Below, in pieces: positions 5,791 to 6,962 of a stretch of 6,962 nt of DNA. The notes beneath the pieces were generated by a model that worked only from the letters and a program-made list of their open reading frames with translations, did not search any database and was not told where the DNA came from. A program made the translations under genes and the position numbers. Source of the DNA: an uncultured beta proteobacterium (GTDB taxonomy: Bacteria; Pseudomonadota; Gammaproteobacteria; Burkholderiales; Burkholderiaceae_C); the NCBI GenBank assembly GCA_903958915.1, contig CAJBVC010000870.1:1-6962 (forward strand). The letters are read 5' to 3'. The stretch's first letter is position 1. Each line of letters starts with the position of its first letter.

Positions 5791-6962
5791 ATGGCAGAAG
5801 CACCAACACAAGCCAAGTCGGCAGACGCTATCGAGTGGCGTGAGGGATTCAAGATTGGGGTTTCCCAGGCAGACCTGGAACACCGTCACCTGTTCGAGCT
5901 GGTGCAGGCGCTCAATCTCGCGTGCGTGCAGGACGGTGTGGCTGAATTGATGGAAGGCGTTGCCAGTCACTTTTCCAGCGAACAGGACTTGATGGAGAAA
6001 AGCGGCTATCCGGCACTGGAGCAGCACGTCGAACTGCACCGGGAGTTTGCCGCGCAAGTGCATGACTTTCTGGCTGCCGTGCAGGTGTGGTCTGAAGATC
6101 ACGTGCAGGAATTGCGCCACTTCCTCGACAAGTGGATGATCGGGCACATCATGACCCATGACCTGCGTTTTGGGCTCTGGACTGAACGCAATGGCGAAAT
6201 TGGCGCAGCTGACACGCCAGACGCTTCGAGAGATTGCGCTCCCTTGGGTGATTTCTCGCCGTTTACATGGAGTAAAGCGCTGGGTACAACACCGGTCCTG
6301 ACACCGCGACAAACGATCCCGATCAAGTACGACAGCCTGCATCGGATTTCCAACTGCAAGAACTGTGGCTCGGGTTTGAACGGTTTATGCAGGGAACTGA
6401 ACGACGATGACCGAACCATGATCCACTCCGTCGTGGACGATTTGACACTGGCACCCGGGGCCACACTGTTTCAGGAAGGTGGTGATCCGGTGGGAATCTA
6501 TACGGTGCGCAAAGGCGTGATCAAGCTGGTGCGTACGACGCAGGGTGGCATCCAGCGTGTTGTTCGTGTACTGGCGCCCGGCGACATGGCAGGACTGGAG
6601 GCACTGGCACACGCACGCTACTACGCGGATGCTGTTGCGTTGACAGAAGTTTCAGTGTGCCGCATACCTCGATCGGTCATTCAAGCGCTGCAGGCGCAGT
6701 CACCGCGGTTGAATCAGAGCCTGATGCAGAAATGGGCATGCGCGCTCAAGGAGGCCGATGACTGGCTCATCGACATCAATTTCGGACCCGCACGCCAACG
6801 GGTAAACAACTTCGTGCTCAAAATGCGGGGCGTGGTTGACGAACAGACCGTTACCCTGTTTGCCCGCGAAGAAATGGGCACCATGATGGGTCTGACGATG
6901 GAAACCGTCAGCCGTGCCATCAATGCACTGATACGCGACGGCACAATTGAGCCGCTGGACCG
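5791..6962 (+). CDS. Bacteriohemerythrin domain fused to an FNR-type transcriptional regulator (3'-truncated)
   Basis: One uninterrupted frame of 390 codons runs off the window end; numbering is from ATG 5791. Residues 15-130 form a bacteriohemerythrin with all seven predicted di-iron ligands: His31, His60, Glu64, His79, His83, His119, Asp124. A linker of about 55 residues follows. Residues 185-390 are Crp/Fnr-like: Cys189, Cys192 and Cys200 (CX2CX7C), a beta-roll containing Cys290 in VSVCRIP (the equivalent of E. coli FNR Cys122), a dimerisation helix, and a helix-turn-helix with GLTMETVSR (367-375). The recognition residues Glu371, Ser374 and Arg375 match FNR's E-xx-SR. The beta-roll lacks the Glu and Arg-Ser of cAMP-binding Crp, as in FNR. 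The protein is probably a cytoplasmic dimeric regulator sensing O2 or NO through a di-iron site, an Fe-S cluster, or both. The start is uncertain: ATGs at 5614 and 5737 are also in frame and none has a clear ribosome site. A few final residues are missing. Confidence 0.88.
   Translation, partial: MAEAPTQAKSADAIEWREGFKIGVSQADLEHRHLFELVQALNLACVQDGVAELMEGVASHFSSEQDLMEKSGYPALEQHVELHREFAAQVHDFLAAVQVWSEDHVQELRHFLDKWMIGHIMTHDLRFGLWTERNGEIGAADTPDASRDCAPLGDFSPFTWSKALGTTPVLTPRQTIPIKYDSLHRISNCKNCGSGLNGLCRELNDDDRTMIHSVVDDLTLAPGATLFQEGGDPVGIYTVRKGVIKLVRTTQGGIQRVVRVLAPGDMAGLEALAHARYYADAVALTEVSVCRIPRSVIQALQAQSPRLNQSLMQKWACALKEADDWLIDINFGPARQRVNNFVLKMRGVVDEQTVTLFAREEMGTMMGLTMETVSRAINALIRDGTIEPLD

Noticed and set aside
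5572..6342. 256-codon minus-strand frame opposite the hemerythrin domain
   Set aside because: The plus strand encodes a complete hemerythrin ligand set in this region, so the antisense frame is a shadow.

Overview
The window looks like chromosomal DNA of a betaproteobacterium of the Comamonadaceae (Rhodoferax/Polaromonas/Acidovorax type). The GC content is high, the PurL protein is of the large beta/gammaproteobacterial kind, and two short palindromic DNA repeats resemble (from memory, not searched) repeats scattered through genomes of this family. It holds four protein genes and no RNA gene, CRISPR array, insertion sequence or phage gene that I can see.

Layout. Positions 1-789 (+) are the 3' part of an FAD/NAD(P)H pyridine nucleotide-disulfide-type oxidoreductase without a redox CxxC. 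After a 123-bp gap with a possible promoter comes 913-1404 (+), a stand-alone cyclic-nucleotide-binding domain protein with no DNA-binding domain. It converges, 15 bp apart, on purL (1420-5535, minus strand, GTG start), the FGAM synthase of purine synthesis. A 255-bp region separates purL from the divergent last gene, 5791 to beyond the window end (+). That gene is one uninterrupted reading frame joining a complete bacteriohemerythrin domain to a complete FNR-type regulator.

Most notable. (1) The hemerythrin-FNR fusion keeps all seven predicted di-iron ligands and four cysteines placed like the [4Fe-4S] ligands of FNR. It is therefore predicted to carry two different O2- or NO-reactive iron centres on one DNA-binding protein. 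Short FSPFT/GTTP motifs occur on both sides of the hemerythrin module. (2) purL contains at least two, probably three, family-type palindromic repeats translated in frame as linker peptides. Two of them are recognisably the same DNA sequence read in different reading frames, so the similarity is at DNA level and does not come from protein homology.

How the genes relate. purL is housekeeping and has no evident functional link to its neighbours. The flavoprotein and the cNMP-binding protein lie in tandem and may form a redox/signalling pair. The fusion regulator is probably an oxygen- or NO-responsive transcription factor with targets outside this window. The first and last genes are cut by the window edges.
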